From Pomphorhynchus laevis (lineage: Eukaryota > Acanthocephala > Palaeacanthocephala > Echinorhynchida > Pomphorhynchidae): a DNA stretch of 64,000 bases. How positions within the stretch are numbered: the stretch's first letter is position 1; each line of letters opens with the position of its first letter. The position numbers and the translations under genes were made by a program. The notes under the pieces are model-generated. The model was not told the DNA's origin. It worked only from the letters and a program-made list of their open reading frames with translations, and ran no database searches. The DNA lies in the NCBI GenBank assembly GCA_012934845.2, contig WNNJ02000044.1, forward strand, positions 1 through 64,000, written 5' to 3'. This document shows positions 35,721 to 47,803 of this stretch, in pieces.

Positions 35721-36683
35721 ATGATATACAGGCAAATTTGTTGTTTAGTTTCATATTAACTAAATATCTATGAATTGTTTGCTTCATATTGCTTACCACC
35801 TCAACATTCATTTATACAAGTTTAATTCAACTTGTATAGAGACAACCTGTATGTCCCTGTATTTCTATTTTTATATAAAAAGATATAAATATATCCTTTG
35901 TTTTTCGCACACCCCGTATTATTTTTCGCAACATTGCTGTATTTAGATCAATTTATAACAATTGATTAGGTTTGACTACAAACAGATATTGTGCTAGTCC
36001 ATTCGTCAATATCCAAAATGCTATCATTCTTTTTCGTGTTTAATTTAACCAATCTGTGTTTTAAAAAGTTTGTTGAAAAAATGCTTGGTAATGATACTTT
36101 AATATACAAAGACAATTAATTAAAAATATACAAAAATATGTTTATATTTCGCTAGTTATTATGCTACCACAATCAGAAAACCACATTACGAGTTGTACAA
36201 CACAAATCTGTGAACAAATTAGTGAGCAAATTTTATTGAAAATATTAAAACAAATTTTGTTGGGGCATTTTGATATTGCAAATAGCCAAAGGAGATAGCA
36301 AAATCTGGCTCAAAAATAATATAAATTTTGATCCTGGTCAAAAATTCTAAAAATAAACTTTAATTTAATAAATAAAATAAATATTCGATATAAAGAAATC
36401 TTCTACATTGCATTTGATATTTGAGTGTTCATCAAAAATTTCAGATTTCAAAATCGACGTTCTGACAAGTGAAGAGAATTTTAAGTTTGTAGTGGTGCCA
36501 AGCAATACCAACATACAAGAAAATAATAATCTATATACTGTGAGTTAGATTTATGGCATTTAGAATTCAACATATACGACGTTACACATGGAGTTCTAAA
36601 AATATTTAAGTTATAAAAATTCTGAAATTGTACAAGAACAATTGTAGTTAATATATTAACATTTTAAACTTTATAAAGTGGCA
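35721..36683. other. AT-rich spacer, nothing recognised
   Basis: Only a short TACAAGTT..AACTTGTA palindrome near 35816-35838 stands out. Confidence 0.4.
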
Positions 36684-37370
36684 TCTAGAAGTGACATGGA
36701 GTCTGTAGTTCGTTAATAGAAGCCGGTTTCAATTGGCAACTACATTGAATACATTACGAATTCGATTCGGAATCCTAACGTTGTCTCATTCCGCACAGCT
36801 GGACATAACATATATGTGCGAATTCAATTTTGGATCCATCGAGTGAAGCAAACAGTCAGCAACAACCTCTGCTGAGTAGATAAAAATGGTCTGCACAGTA
36901 AATGTTCTGGTTCAAGAGCGAAAACCTCAGACGTTTAATCAACGTGTCCGAAATGCCTTCTTTCACTGTCACAGAGTCAACCGAAACGACCAATGGGTAT
37001 TTCATTCTACTGATAAGTGTCGCCGAGTACTCCATCATTTTGATGCTGAAGTGATCGTCTAGAAGTGACATGGATCCTGCAGTTTGTTGATCAAAGCCAG
37101 TTTCAATCGGTAACTACATTGAATAAATTACGAATTCCAATCGGAATCCTGGCCGTTGTTTCATTCCGCGCAGCCGAACTTAACTTCTATATACCGAATC
37201 CAGTTTTGGATCTAATGAGTGAAGCGAACAGTCAGTAACAAACTCTGCTGAGTAGATAAGAATGGTCTGCAAAGGAAATGTTCAGGTTCGAGAACGAAAG
37301 TGTTAGATGCTTAAGCAACGTGTCAAAAATGCCTTCTTTTACAGAATCGCACATTCTTTTAAGGTGCGAA
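36684..37370 (+). repeat. Tandem repeat, 375-bp unit, two diverged copies
   Basis: TCTAGAAGTGACATGGA begins a unit at 36684 and again at 37059. Both copies continue through GGTTTCAATTGGCAACTAC-like, TTCCGC(A/G)CAGC, GAGTGAAGC(A/G)AACAGTCAG and ACTCTGCTGAGTAGATAA-like blocks and CAACGTGTC(C/A)(G/A)AAATGCC. Divergence is around 15-20 percent, so the duplication is not recent. GC content is higher than in the flanks; the 71-codon minus-strand frame at 36856-37071 is not preserved in both copies, so I do not call it. Confidence 0.85.
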
Positions 37371-37414
37371 TCGATTGCTTTTGTGATAACCGTAAAGACA
37401 CTAACAATTCCTCA

Positions 37415-37935
37415 GATTAAATCAGCTAACTGAGTCTACGTATTATATAATTATAAAATAAACAAAACATAATAATGCTAAATCAAAATTTTAATAATTA
37501 AATAATAAAATTAATAATTGTTTTTAGATTTTCTATAATTTAAATCAAGTTAAAAAAATAAAAATAAGAAATAAAAAAAATTTAAAATAAACGTCATTTT
37601 TATGAATTGACTAATAAATAACAGACGTTGTATCAGAATAAGAATTAGAGGTCATCAGGAGGAACTGCTATGCTATCAGGTTTCGGCCCCTAACTCCTCT
37701 ACCCAACATAGCAGCGGGGCCAAATACATGCTAATGATGTATTTCTTCTGAAATAACTATCTAGTATCTTATTCTAATGCAAAGTATATTATTTATTATC
37801 CATCCATAAAAATTTGCCACTTAAAAGTTTAAATTTATTCTTTATATTATTGTGTTGATTTATATATTTTACTATTTTCTGCTTGATGTTATTTTTATAG
37901 TAACCTAGTTTAAAATATGTATCTATTAAATTATT
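37415..37935 (-). mobile_element. PLE2 tail, minus orientation
   Basis: Closely matches, in reverse, the tail of the copy at 30170-30540: AAATCAGCTAACTGAGTC, TAATAATGCTAAATCAAAAT, GAGGTCATCAGGAGGAACTG and CTATGCTATCAGGTTTCGG blocks all occur in order. The RT part is lost; it is joined at about 37935-37955 to a LINE fragment. Confidence 0.75.
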
Positions 37936-37944
37936 TTTTTTATT

Positions 37945-39010
37945 ATCTATTAAATTATGTTTCAGTTATACAAAATACATCAAAACGTTTCGAAGCAACT
38001 ATGAATTTAATTTCCGAGAACTGAGCCAGGAGACTACGAACATTTGAATAACCGACAAAAATGTTCGTATAATGGGAAAATTTGACACGCTCGGTGACAC
38101 TATCGAAGTCTACTAGTTTTCCTACACACGAACCATCACTATTAAAGAGGTCTGACTCTACAAAAGTAAGGGATGCCACCGGACAGTCGGACGCAACTTG
38201 ACCACCCGAAAATTCCGGACACATAGGTTGCCCTCACTACTTTCCAGCCGTCATTGCAGCTCGTTGAAAGCCTCGTGTCTTCTCAAACGATCTGCAGAAG
38301 ATAAATCATGAAGTATATGAAAATCAGAGCGCGATAATCTAAATGCATGCTTGAGTAGGAAGTCAGCATGATCTTTTGAGTCTAGAACAACTTTTAAAGT
38401 CTAGGTCTATCTGAACGTTTCTTGCCTAGACGAAAAACTCTTCGAACTTTAAGACACTTCGCAACATCCACATCGCTCTGGAGAAAAATCTTAGAAAACA
38501 CTGCGCGAAGATGCACAATATCGTCATCCAGTCTACTTTGGGGATTGTTACTGAGAGATTCTTCAACACCGCTCACGATAACGTTTAACTCTCTTCTGGA
38601 GTTAAATTGTCTAGAGCTAAATTGTTTAGAGCTAGCAGACGGAACTAATGAAGAATGAGTCTCAGGGGTAATTGATGGCAGCCGATGATTTGGAGGAATC
38701 ACTGCATGTTGTTTATTATTCGGAAGGCTAAGTATTTGTCGTAGATTATCTATAGGCCTAACGATAATCCGACTAGCCTTTGCATGATCCTTAACGCTAA
38801 CAATTAGCGGGGCTACTAGAGGAGCAACACATAAACTGCAGCGGGGATGCAGTAGCTGCGGGTAAGCACAAGGACGCTCACTACAATCACTACCTAGAGG
38901 ACAGTTTTGAGAACAATCACTGCCCGAGGAAGTGTTAACAGACACTTCCTCGGGCGATGCTAGACGAAGTTCAGGTGCATATTGCTCTTTTTGTTTTGTT
39001 GCGTGAATGG
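37945..39010 (-). mobile_element. CR1/L2-like LINE fragment: ORF1 and start of endonuclease
   Basis: 38945-38394 encodes 183 residues ending in R-R-E-L-N-V-I-V-S-G-V-E-E-S, then D-D-I-V-H-L-R and V-R-R-V-F-R-L-G-K, the RNA-binding ORF1 pattern common before CR1/L2 endonucleases in flatworms and other invertebrates. After a stop the next frame (38390-38240) still encodes V-V-L-D-S-K-D-H. 38224-37955 encodes Y-S-N-V-R-S-L-L and A-S-K-R-F-D-V-F-C-I-T-E-T, the first endonuclease motif, ending where PLE2 sequence begins. A perfect 14-bp hairpin (GCCCGAGGAAGTGT arms) marks the upstream edge at 38922-38955. Confidence 0.75.
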
Positions 39011-39164
39011 ACCATCAATGGAACTGATTGAGCTGATGATCAAAGTCCAGTTTTTAGCAAAACGTGCACTTTTTATTAAAATACTACTGATACGAGATAT
39101 ATTTCTTAATACTATTTTTATATAACATTTTGTTTATCATTGAATCATTATGTATGCAAAGGTT

Positions 39165-41415
39165 TTTCAAAATAGAATAGAATTTATTTAGAGTGGCCTT
39201 TGTGGTAAATAGAACTATTTACAGGCCCACTATAAAAATTAAAAAGACAAGTTTACGTTCGATGAATGTTTGAACTTGTATGTAGAGTTATTGAATTGAT
39301 TGCGGCTGAAAGTGTTATTTTAGTTCGTTTGCAATAAGTATGGCGATCAAGGAAGTTTTGAAGTGTTTAAGCGACGTCAATGATTTTGTGTCTCGAGGAA
39401 GTTTGTTCTAAAGGCGTGGTGCAGCGATGGTGAACGCACGATATCCGTGATTACCGTTGTGACGGGGGACGAAAAGCGAGTAGGAGCGATTACTTCTTAG
39501 GGAGAGACCAGTCGTCATATTGGATGCACTATCAGGAAGATATATATAAGGAGGGTTGTGCCGGAATTTGATTTACCACACAAGTGTGAGAATTTGAGAG
39601 GTTATGCGGCTCGGAATGTCGAGCCAGTTAAGGATGCAGAGGGTGTTGGAGATGTGGTCGTACTTGCGAAGGCGGAAGATGACTCTAGCAGCCGTGTGCA
39701 GAATCCTTTGTAAATAGTGAAATTGATATGCTGGACAGTTTACGAGAAGACCTAAGCAATATTCTAGACGAGGCATGAAAAGGCTGGAGATTAAAATAGC
39801 TGTCGATTTCACGTTGAGGTTTCTACGGACACTTCGGATGTCACGGAGGATGAGGGAGCATGAACTGATCTTGCTACGAATGAAAGGCAGAAACGAGAGA
39901 TTATTGTAAAAAGGGATACCGAGGATTGTCATGATAGTCACTTCTGGTAGACGGAAATTGTGTATGCATACTGGAAAATCGAGGGTGTAAGAGTGGCGCG
40001 GTTTTATCCACATCATGTTAGTTTTCTCGTTGTTTAAAAACATACGGATTGAACAAAGATATGCGTGAATAGCAGAGATGCAAGACGATGCATCGGAAGC
40101 GAGGTTGGATGCAGATGTGAGTGTGCATGATGCATAGATTACTATATCGTCAGAGTACTGAATAACTTCAATGCCGAAAGGGACCACGATTGAAGATAAA
40201 TCACCAAGAAGAATGAAAAGAAGCGGCCCTAGAACGGATTCTTGTGGTACACCGCAGCTGAGAGGAACCGGCGCAGAAGAGTTGAAGTTGGAGACTACGT
40301 GATAACAACGATTTGAGAGGTAGGATTTGAACCAAGAAATGACATGAGATGAGAAGCAGTAACGTTGTCTGAGACATAAGAAAAGTATAGTGTGATCAAC
40401 TACATCAAAGGCGGAGGATAAATCAAGTGAAATTACAAGGCTTACTAGATGTTTGTCAAGAGCAAGAAGTAGATCATTGGAGAGTTTTGTGCATGCGGTC
40501 ATAGTAGAATGTTGTGGTAGATATGCAGATTGAAAAGGTGGAAACATAGAATTTGATGATATGTAGTTGCTTACCTGTCTAAGGATGAGACGCTCGAAAA
40601 ATTTTGAGATGGTCGGAAGGTTTGATATTGGTCTATAGGAGGAGGCGGAACTAGGATCAAGATGATGCTTCTTTAATAATGGGCGAACTATGGCATGTTT
40701 AAACGACGAAGGGTAGTGTGATAAATGGATAGACATGTTGAAGACACTTGTGAGAAAAGGGCTGATGGTGTCACTTAGTAACTTTAGAATGTATGTTGGA
40801 ACAGGATCGAGAGGAGAGGTTGAATTGGGTAATCGTGCCAGGGCATCATATCCGCTTTCGATAGACAAAAGTGAAAAGTGAAACAGTATAATATGATATG
40901 GGGCTAGGTAGGAGAAACTAGAAGATAATGATACGTGTATTGAGGTCAAAGTTCGAGCTATTTTGCTTTGCAAATGAGATGCGAATTCGTTGAAAGAGAT
41001 ATAGATATACGTGACGGATTTGTGTCTACCCAAAAGCTTATTAATGTATTTCCACGCGTGTTGATGATTGTCACGCAAAGATGTTTTGCTTTGCCAGTAT
41101 GAGGAGCATTTTGAGTTCAAAAGATATCGGTATTTGGGTCGAAATTCGAGGTATTCTGAGTAAGATGAGTTTAATAGCTCGGTGATATTACGACGACGGA
41201 ATCTTGAGTGCATTCGCTAAAAGTGTCGTAAGGAGCGCTTTGCTCTTCGGCAATCGCTATCGAACCAGGGCGCTCCTGACTGGCGGCGAGGCGTGCATTG
41301 TTTGAACGGCAAAACCATATCGAGTATGCCAATAAGTTCAGTGCTGTACATGTTGTTTATTCGTCAAGTGAGGTGTTAGTAAAGGCGGCAAAGATGTTTT
41401 GCCGCCTATTTTTTA
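39165..41415 (-). mobile_element. CR1/L2-like LINE, 5'-truncated, with RT and 3' end
   Basis: In minus orientation the element enters near 41415 in the segment between endonuclease and RT (an S-G-A-P-W-F-D-S-D-C-R-R-A-K-R phrase near 41270), carries a long RT frame (41213-39573) and ends with an untranslated tail closing in AATAAATTCTATTCTATTTT at about 39165. Because its 5' end lies above it, it is not the continuation of the ORF1/endonuclease fragment at 37945-39010; they are two insertions. Confidence 0.85.
39573..41213 (-). CDS. CR1/L2-like LINE reverse transcriptase, 546 codons open
   Basis: Domains in order: linker (residues 1-120) with H-A-W-K-Y-I-N-K-L-L-G; L-P-N-S-T-S-P-L-D-P-V-P at 128-139; S-Y-R-P-I-S-N-L-P at 192-200; motif A S-L-D-L-S-S-A-F-D at 262-270; motif B G-V-P-Q-E-S-V-L-G-P at 321-330, where Glu replaces the usual Gly of G-V-P-Q-G-S; motif C Q-Y-S-D-D at 352-356, keeping both catalytic aspartates; then a thumb and C-terminal region. 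The open frame starts after a stop at about 41214, with coding sequence continuing upstream in the same element, so the first Met is not the true start. The E for G change and upstream stops suggest an inactive copy. Confidence 0.85.
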   Translation of the reverse strand: MHSRFRRRNITELLNSSYSEYLEFRPKYRYLLNSKCSSYWQSKTSLRDNHQHAWKYINKLLGRHKSVTYIYISFNEFASHLQSKIARTLTSIHVSLSSSFSYLAPYHIILFHFSLLSIESGYDALARLPNSTSPLDPVPTYILKLLSDTISPFLTSVFNMSIHLSHYPSSFKHAIVRPLLKKHHLDPSSASSYRPISNLPTISKFFERLILRQVSNYISSNSMFPPFQSAYLPQHSTMTACTKLSNDLLLALDKHLVSLVISLDLSSAFDVVDHTILFLCLRQRYCFSSHVISWFKSYLSNRCYHVVSNFNSSAPVPLSCGVPQESVLGPLLFILLGDLSSIVVPFGIEVIQYSDDIVIYASCTLTSASNLASDASSCISAIHAYLCSIRMFLNNEKTNMMWIKPRHSYTLDFPVCIHNFRLPEVTIMTILGIPFYNNLSFLPFIRSKISSCSLILRDIRSVRRNLNVKSTAILISSLFMPRLEYCLGLLVNCPAYQFHYLQRILHTAARVIFRLRKYDHISNTLCILNWLDIPSRITSQILTLVW

Positions 41416-43244
41416 TTGTTATTTATTTTTTTTGCCTCAAGCTTCTGTAAAAGCTAGAAACTTTGATTTGATCAAGTTTGATCTTATTCATCAAATAAAC
41501 AAGTGCTTAGTAGAACTTCTAATATAACTAAGGAAACAAGTATGATGACTTTTTGTTAACATTACGAATTCGATATTATATGATGATTGTTTTATTATTG
41601 TTAGATTTTCTCATGATGTAAAATACGAATGTCTTTAAAGATAAACTAAACGTTTTCACATTTGCCCATTTATATTAATCAAATACATTATTACACAGTG
41701 TAATTAAATACATTTATTACTCATTTTCAATGTAATAAAATACATTGACACATTATAAAGGCTATTCTCGAAAAAATCTTAAATTTTTTATCTAAAGATT
41801 ACATATCGACATTACATATATATGTACATAATGTGTATTATATAATTGTATTTTCCAACTCAAATATATGTATATTTGAATTAAAACGATAAATATATAA
41901 CATCAAAGTTTAAAACGCTATTATAATTATTTTTATAAATTTGTATAAATTTTATTTATTGCCATTACATATCTTCATTATATATAATTCTAACCTATCA
42001 AAACTTAATTATGCTTTTAAAATACTATTTGATTTAAAAACGTCAATATAATTTTTAGAAACATTTTAGCTTTTGAAAATTAAGCAATTATTAGTTTGTC
42101 TATGAATTTACACTACTTTTAATGACAATGTATTGCCAAAGAATGAGCATTTTTACTTTAGAATATATACTTTCAGCCTCCGACAAAACAAATTTATGTC
42201 CATACAGGGCATCTTAAGAGTATTCTGAGTATACGGTAAAGATGGCTTTGCCTACTCGAGTCATATGTTTATTTTGTTCGCTTCGTGTATCTCTATCTTC
42301 GCATGATTAGATTAATCCAACTAGCAGCACTTTACACTAATAATAAGTATGGATATATTTCATTAGCAATAATAATGTCATACCTACAATTCGCGTCTAG
42401 CAAAATTTATTTATTGTACTATTAATTAATTATCTTTATTTATTATTTGGTTTATTCTATCGCTATAAATAAAAGAGAATTTCATTATAATGATGGATGT
42501 ATAACGTATTTTAATTTGTTGGATTTAAATATATTGTGATTAGAATTGGATTTTTAGAATGCTAGAATTATTTGTTTTGTAAAGTTTTGAACATTATAAG
42601 TCATATAAAGTTATTACAGGAACAAAGAAGCAAAAATTAACCTTTATTTGATAAAAGTTCTATATTTCGATAACTCCTGCTATCATCATCAGGATTACAA
42701 CGTAATTATTATTGTAATCATAATTATTATTAATTAATAGTAATTATTAAATATTAATAGCAAATATTACTATTAAATATTAATAGTAATTATTAGTGCA
42801 ATGATTATTGTAATCCTGATGATAACAGGAGCTATCGAAATATAGAATTTTTATAAAATGAAGATTATGATTTTAGTATTTATTATAAGTCATAAAACAT
42901 TGCGACTTTGTGTGAATTGTAAATTAGCTGCTTATTCAATAAAATATTATATTTTAAGTTAGTATAATTTATCCCAACTAGAAAGTTTTAAATAAATATT
43001 TGATTTTCAGCTTCTAAGAAACGAGTAAATAAAAACGTTTTAATTCATTACTTAATGAATTTAATTGAATATGGCTTTTATTTTAGAATGTACTATAACT
43101 CATTTATTTCAAAATTGTTTATATTTCATTTGAAACAATAAATATAACATCAATGTTTGAAACGTTATTCTAATTATTTTTATGAATTATTTTTATACAA
43201 TTATTAAAAATAGGAAAAATGTTTTCGGCCTATTTTTGTTTCCA
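41416..43244. other. AT-rich spacer with one foldback
   Basis: No coding motif on either strand. Contains the foldback described at 42640-42865 and several TATA-type runs near 41815-41990. Confidence 0.5.
42640..42865. repeat. Foldback element with hammerhead-like core in both arms
   Basis: TTTGATAAAAGTTCTATATTTC on the left is mirrored by GAAATATAGAATTTTTATAAA on the right. Read outward, each arm shows CCTGATGA, an imperfect stem around ACAGGAGC/TATC, then GAAATATAG. The centre is an ATTAAT/TAATTATTA-rich loop of about 100 bp. Same plan as the foldbacks at 7.9, 22.0, 45.9 and 51.8 kb. Confidence 0.65.
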
Positions 43245-44815
43245 ATATTCTTTCGAGAGAACTTGTCTGGAAACATCAGAGAGGTTGGGAAGACGGAGCA
43301 TGTATGCTAATGTCTTGAGTTTTACCGGAGTGGGACTGTAAATCCGACCTTTGTAGGTAGTCGAAAGTATCGCGGTTAGCTTGTGAAGATAGGTAGGAAT
43401 TAAATTCGGTTAAACTCTCATTACCAATTCGGGGGAAGCGTAAGATAGCTGCCTGAAAGAAAGTCATTCTGATAGGATCAAAGTGGAATCTCTTTTGAAA
43501 CAGCGTATCTTCAATCCGCCAACGAATCAAACCATGAGAGGTGGGTAGATGTTGTCGCGACTGCTCCGTACAGTGCGGTTTTAACAATCCATGGAGCAGT
43601 AATAAGTCGAGGAGTGAATTCGTTGATGTGCAATGAAAGGTGGGGGACGGTGGTTTGTGAATAAGATAACCGTTCCTGGCTCTGTGGAGTGCTGCTTTAA
43701 TCCAACTCTGTAGTTGAAATTACTAAGTACTATGTCATTACCGCTATCAATTCAGGATGTCACGGTTCTTGTGAATCTCACCTGGACGGATGTAGACATT
43801 AGCTAGACTTAGGCGTTTACCGTTCTTACAGAGTGATATAACAAAACAAGACGGGTGGACAAGAATAGTTTAGAAGGAGGGAAGATCTTAAGGAGCATTA
43901 AACTAAAGTTAAAAGGCCTTGAAATTAAGAGGAGTTAGGCGGGGTTATGTACGGAGTATAGTGGAAACAAAACAAATGTGCTTGGGGATGAATCGAGTAA
44001 TGTACTGGGGAAGACGGATAAACCGCGTCTCCTGAAAGACTATAACATCTGCATCTCTACCAAATAGTAGTCTAACGGCAGAACCTGAATTCCATTGAAG
44101 AATATTCAGTAAAAAAAGCTCACAAGTACACTGCATTGTGTTAGGTTAGCTAATTGAGATTGCCTCATCCATAGACAGAGCTAGGGACAGAAAGGTTGCC
44201 CTTCCCATCACCAACTCCGTCCTGGGCGAGCACTTGCCCTCAGGCAATGCATTCATTTCCCAGGGAGGCCTTTCGTAGATGCTCCCGATCTTTAACGGAG
44301 AACCAGAGAGTGAAGCTTTACCCCTTATTCGATGCAGGAGCAACCGTCAAGGAAGTTTCAGGTAATGAAAACAACGAAGAGAGCATATTAGCAACAAGTT
44401 TCTCCATTTGCGATAGAATTGACCTTTTATTTGAGTCATACAGGTGGATGATATCCCCGTCCGACATACGGTTATCAGGATTAGCTGCCGAGGCTGCAGA
44501 CGGTCTTTTTGTATTAATTGGAGGTATCACATAGCCCCTTCTATATTTTTTGAATAGGGGACACTTTCTGGATCAGGCAGGGTGGTCCCCTTTACAATTA
44601 GAACACTTGGGAGAAGCCCCGCATTTATCTCCATTTTGTAATAAGTAGCAGGAGTTCTGAGAGCAGACTCCTCAGATTTGAACTTTAGAACAATTAGATT
44701 CCCAGTGCTTCCAGTTGTGTCAAACGCTACAATGGCGGAAGGTAATATTGTCTTCTTCATATTTTGTCTTTTCTTCATTTTTCATTTGTTATGGAGTTAA
44801 TTTATAAAAATTAAA
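43245..44815 (-). mobile_element. I/Jockey-group LINE copy, 3'-truncated (ORF1 and endonuclease)
   Basis: In minus orientation: ORF1 start near 44778, CCHC-finger region near 44600, ORF1 C-terminus 44530-44150, and ORF2 start with L-N-I-L-Q-W-N-S-G (44110) and A-D-V-I-V-F-Q-E-T-R (44050). The endonuclease continues to about 43700 and the post-endonuclease linker (F-H-F-D-P-I-R, F-N-S-Y-L-S-S-Q-A) runs to 43276. It stops at 43245, before the RT. Reading frames are broken by multiple shifts. The part above 44527 is near-identical to 23155-23405; below that, similarity to the 23.4-24.0 kb copy falls to about 90 percent. Confidence 0.8.
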
Positions 44816-47656
44816 TAGTAGAAATTAAATAAGAAGGTTATGAATGTCATTGTTACAATTGAATTTTTGATGACACCGTACGTTGCTTTAATTCTATCAA
44901 GATGACCGACTCATCACACTCCTTCATTTCATCAACTTAAAATAGAGTAAAATTGATGTGCATCTTCAAAACTGTTTTATACCCTATTGGAAGATGACTG
45001 ACTCATTCTTGAACTGCGTGCCACAATTGCAAACAGAAATGACTTTGCTTATCATAATGTGCAAGTATTTTTGTAAAATACACTGTTCAATCGATAGGAA
45101 TAACTATCGATAAGTAAATCAATAATGTGCCTTAACAGAAAAGTTTGAAAAAAAATATATTTTTTAAGATTACAAATAACTTTTACTGAAAACTTCTTCA
45201 TTTAACCATACATTTTGTTAAATGAATGCGATCACTAGTCATGCGAACATTAAGATAAGTTGCTGTTTGATTGTTCAAATTTCGTTATTTTTAAAGTACG
45301 GAGCATGCAACACTCGGGGCATATCTAAGTATGTACTTTTATTTGTTTTAATTACATTAAAAGTTGGGATCTGCTGATCCAAAGCATCAGATGATCATAA
45401 CAAAGTAGAAAGAAGTATTTTAAGTAAAACAATCGATTTAAAATATATTGAAAGGTCATTTTACAGCCTAATAATATTTTCTTCAAAACAATTTACAACT
45501 ATATTCAAAATGCTTTTATTTTAATCTTTCTCAACTATTTAACGAACGCTACAGAGTTTATTATTCCAAGTTTATTTTTGAAATTCGGATACCTCCTTTA
45601 TTAATCTAACATGCGTGAGCATGACATAGATTAAGATCGTCAAATTAAGTTTGTTCCTATGAAGGTAATAAAATGCCGAGGTTTTCTTGCAAAACGGTAA
45701 ACATATGATATCTCATTTTCTGCTTGCTTAAAGATCGTATGTAAATCGTATTATAGTATCTAAATGTATTTAAAATTAAAACAATAAAGACTTATTGGAG
45801 CTGAATCAAAAAATGGGAAAATTTTAATTGATATTTCGCTAACCTCTGTTAGTACCTTCAGAAAATTACCAAATGATTTTCTTCAGATGTTGACAGAGGT
45901 TGCCGAAATATTAAGTAAAATTTTCCACTTTTTGATTCATCTCCAATAATTCTAAATCAATAATTGATCATTATGAACTATTTGCTATTAAAACAATATT
46001 TGAGTTGAACATTTTAGATTTTGTTTACCAAAATATTGATCTTTCTCTAACATATGCAAAACATCATTTAGGATGTTTCCCTTATCCTTGTTGTGTGGTT
46101 ATCAGTATATTGAAGTGTAATGTAATGTTTATAAATAACGTAATACCCGTTAAATCAAGTTACATCATTAAAATAAAATTAATAATATATAATATTATAT
46201 AATACAATTGATTATAAAATAATAAGACAATGATATAATATTATATTTATTATAATTAAAATAATAACTACAATTTTTATTATAATGATATATAATGATT
46301 ATAATGATATAATATTATTAATAAAATGAATGATTTCATTCTTAAGAGGCAAGCGGCACTACTGAGAAACTTCACGACTTTATGCTACATTTCATTCAGA
46401 AAAAACTTTTACAAACCAATATGTTGATTATATCATTTATTGTTTCCGTCACTATTGATTAAATATGCATTTGACGATTTGATAAAGGATCTTAAAAATA
46501 GCTCCATCACGGAATTGTAGACATCAACTGCTTGGGTTCTTCCGGGTAAACAAATCAGTTTTAGTAATTTTTTCACAATATGTTAGCAACACAACTGCTC
46601 AAAATTTCCACTACTCTCTCATGGTTTCTTATATGCAATGCACTGTCAAGCCAGCGCATTAAATAGGAGAAAGACTAACAAATTAATCCAAAGATATTAA
46701 TTTGTATCATTTGCACTTTCTAACTCTATCGTTAAGAGCATATCTGTAATTGTATATCAGTTATTCTTGTCAAAATTTTGTATTTTTTTTGAAAAATCAT
46801 AACAAAAGAGTCATTATAGTGGTTTTAATAAAACTTTTGATGATTACACGTATTATTAATAATATCTGTAAGCCAACAACAGTAGTCTACCTTTCAGTAT
46901 TAGTGTACCTCAATACAGAATTGAAGGTCACCTCCAATTCCATACAGAATTGGCTTATAGATGGGATTAAGGCAACGTATAGTGTCGTCGAAAATTCAAT
47001 TGTAAGAATGACTGCACAATTAGATAAACTTCAAAATCTTGTGGTTTTTGTAAATAATCCATAACAAGATAATTCCTTGTTTAGCGATTTATGCTAAGAA
47101 TCGAAAGTTAGTATTCATTATATGAATGAGCAGATTTAAATAAATCCTTACTAATCCACTGTCCATTAGTTTTCTTCGCGTATATTTTATGAAATTTGAC
47201 CTACAAAAATAAAAATGCCCCATTTGAGTAAATTGCATTTTAACAAAATAACGTTATTAAACATATAAAAATTGTTGTTTAAATTAGTATTGTCATTGGT
47301 TTATCCATTCAACTGCTTAATATTAAATCATGATTGCCGTTATGTCGATAGCTCTCAACAATAACGTTTGCGTGTCTTTTCTGTTACGTAAGCCATAGGT
47401 ACGGAATGGCTGCTTCAGCTCTTAATGCACATATCTAATAAATCAGATCAGATAACCGATCAGATCAGATAATCTACGTATTTTATACGATATATAAATA
47501 AAAATAAAGATTTATTATAAATAATTATATAGGATTTTATAAATTTTTTACATCATGTTAAAATTTAAATTTGAAATATAACAATGAGTTTTTATAATGA
47601 TACGTGATATATTTTATATATGAGTAAAAAATTTATAGCGTTACTAAATGTTTTAT
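44527..47656 (-). repeat. Large inverted duplication, right arm, inner near-identical block
   Basis: Reverse complement of 20283-23405. It includes the copy of the foldback at 45795-45940 and a PLE2 end fragment (47440-47640) matching 20300-20500. It is cut at about 47656 by the Penelope-like insertion. Confidence 0.92.
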
Positions 47657-47664
47657 TTCGCTAT

Positions 47665-47740
47665 ATATATTAATATTAAAGAATTAACTGGTGTTAAAGT
47701 ACGAGCAATATTATTACGTTTCGGCTAAAGCCTTCGTCAG
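47665..47740 (-). ncRNA. Hammerhead-like core in the 3' pseudo-LTR of PLE1
   Basis: On the minus strand: CTGACGA (47740-47734), hairpin AGGC-TTTA-GCC, GAAA (47722-47719), then ACG...CGT that could form a 3-bp stem III with a 13-nt loop and place a GTA cleavage site exactly inside the direct repeat (before CTTTAACACC). Core order and conserved bases fit a type I hammerhead; stem I pairing is not evident, so activity is uncertain. Confidence 0.45.
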
Positions 47741-47803
47741 ATAATCTAAAACAAAAAATATAGTCACAATATGCAATAAATGTCTAGAAAATAAAAATAA
47801 AAA

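Noticed and set aside
37955-41415. Reading the ORF1/endonuclease fragment and the long RT frame as one LINE
   Set aside because: Both are on the minus strand, but the RT lies upstream of the ORF1 fragment, so their order is wrong for one element.
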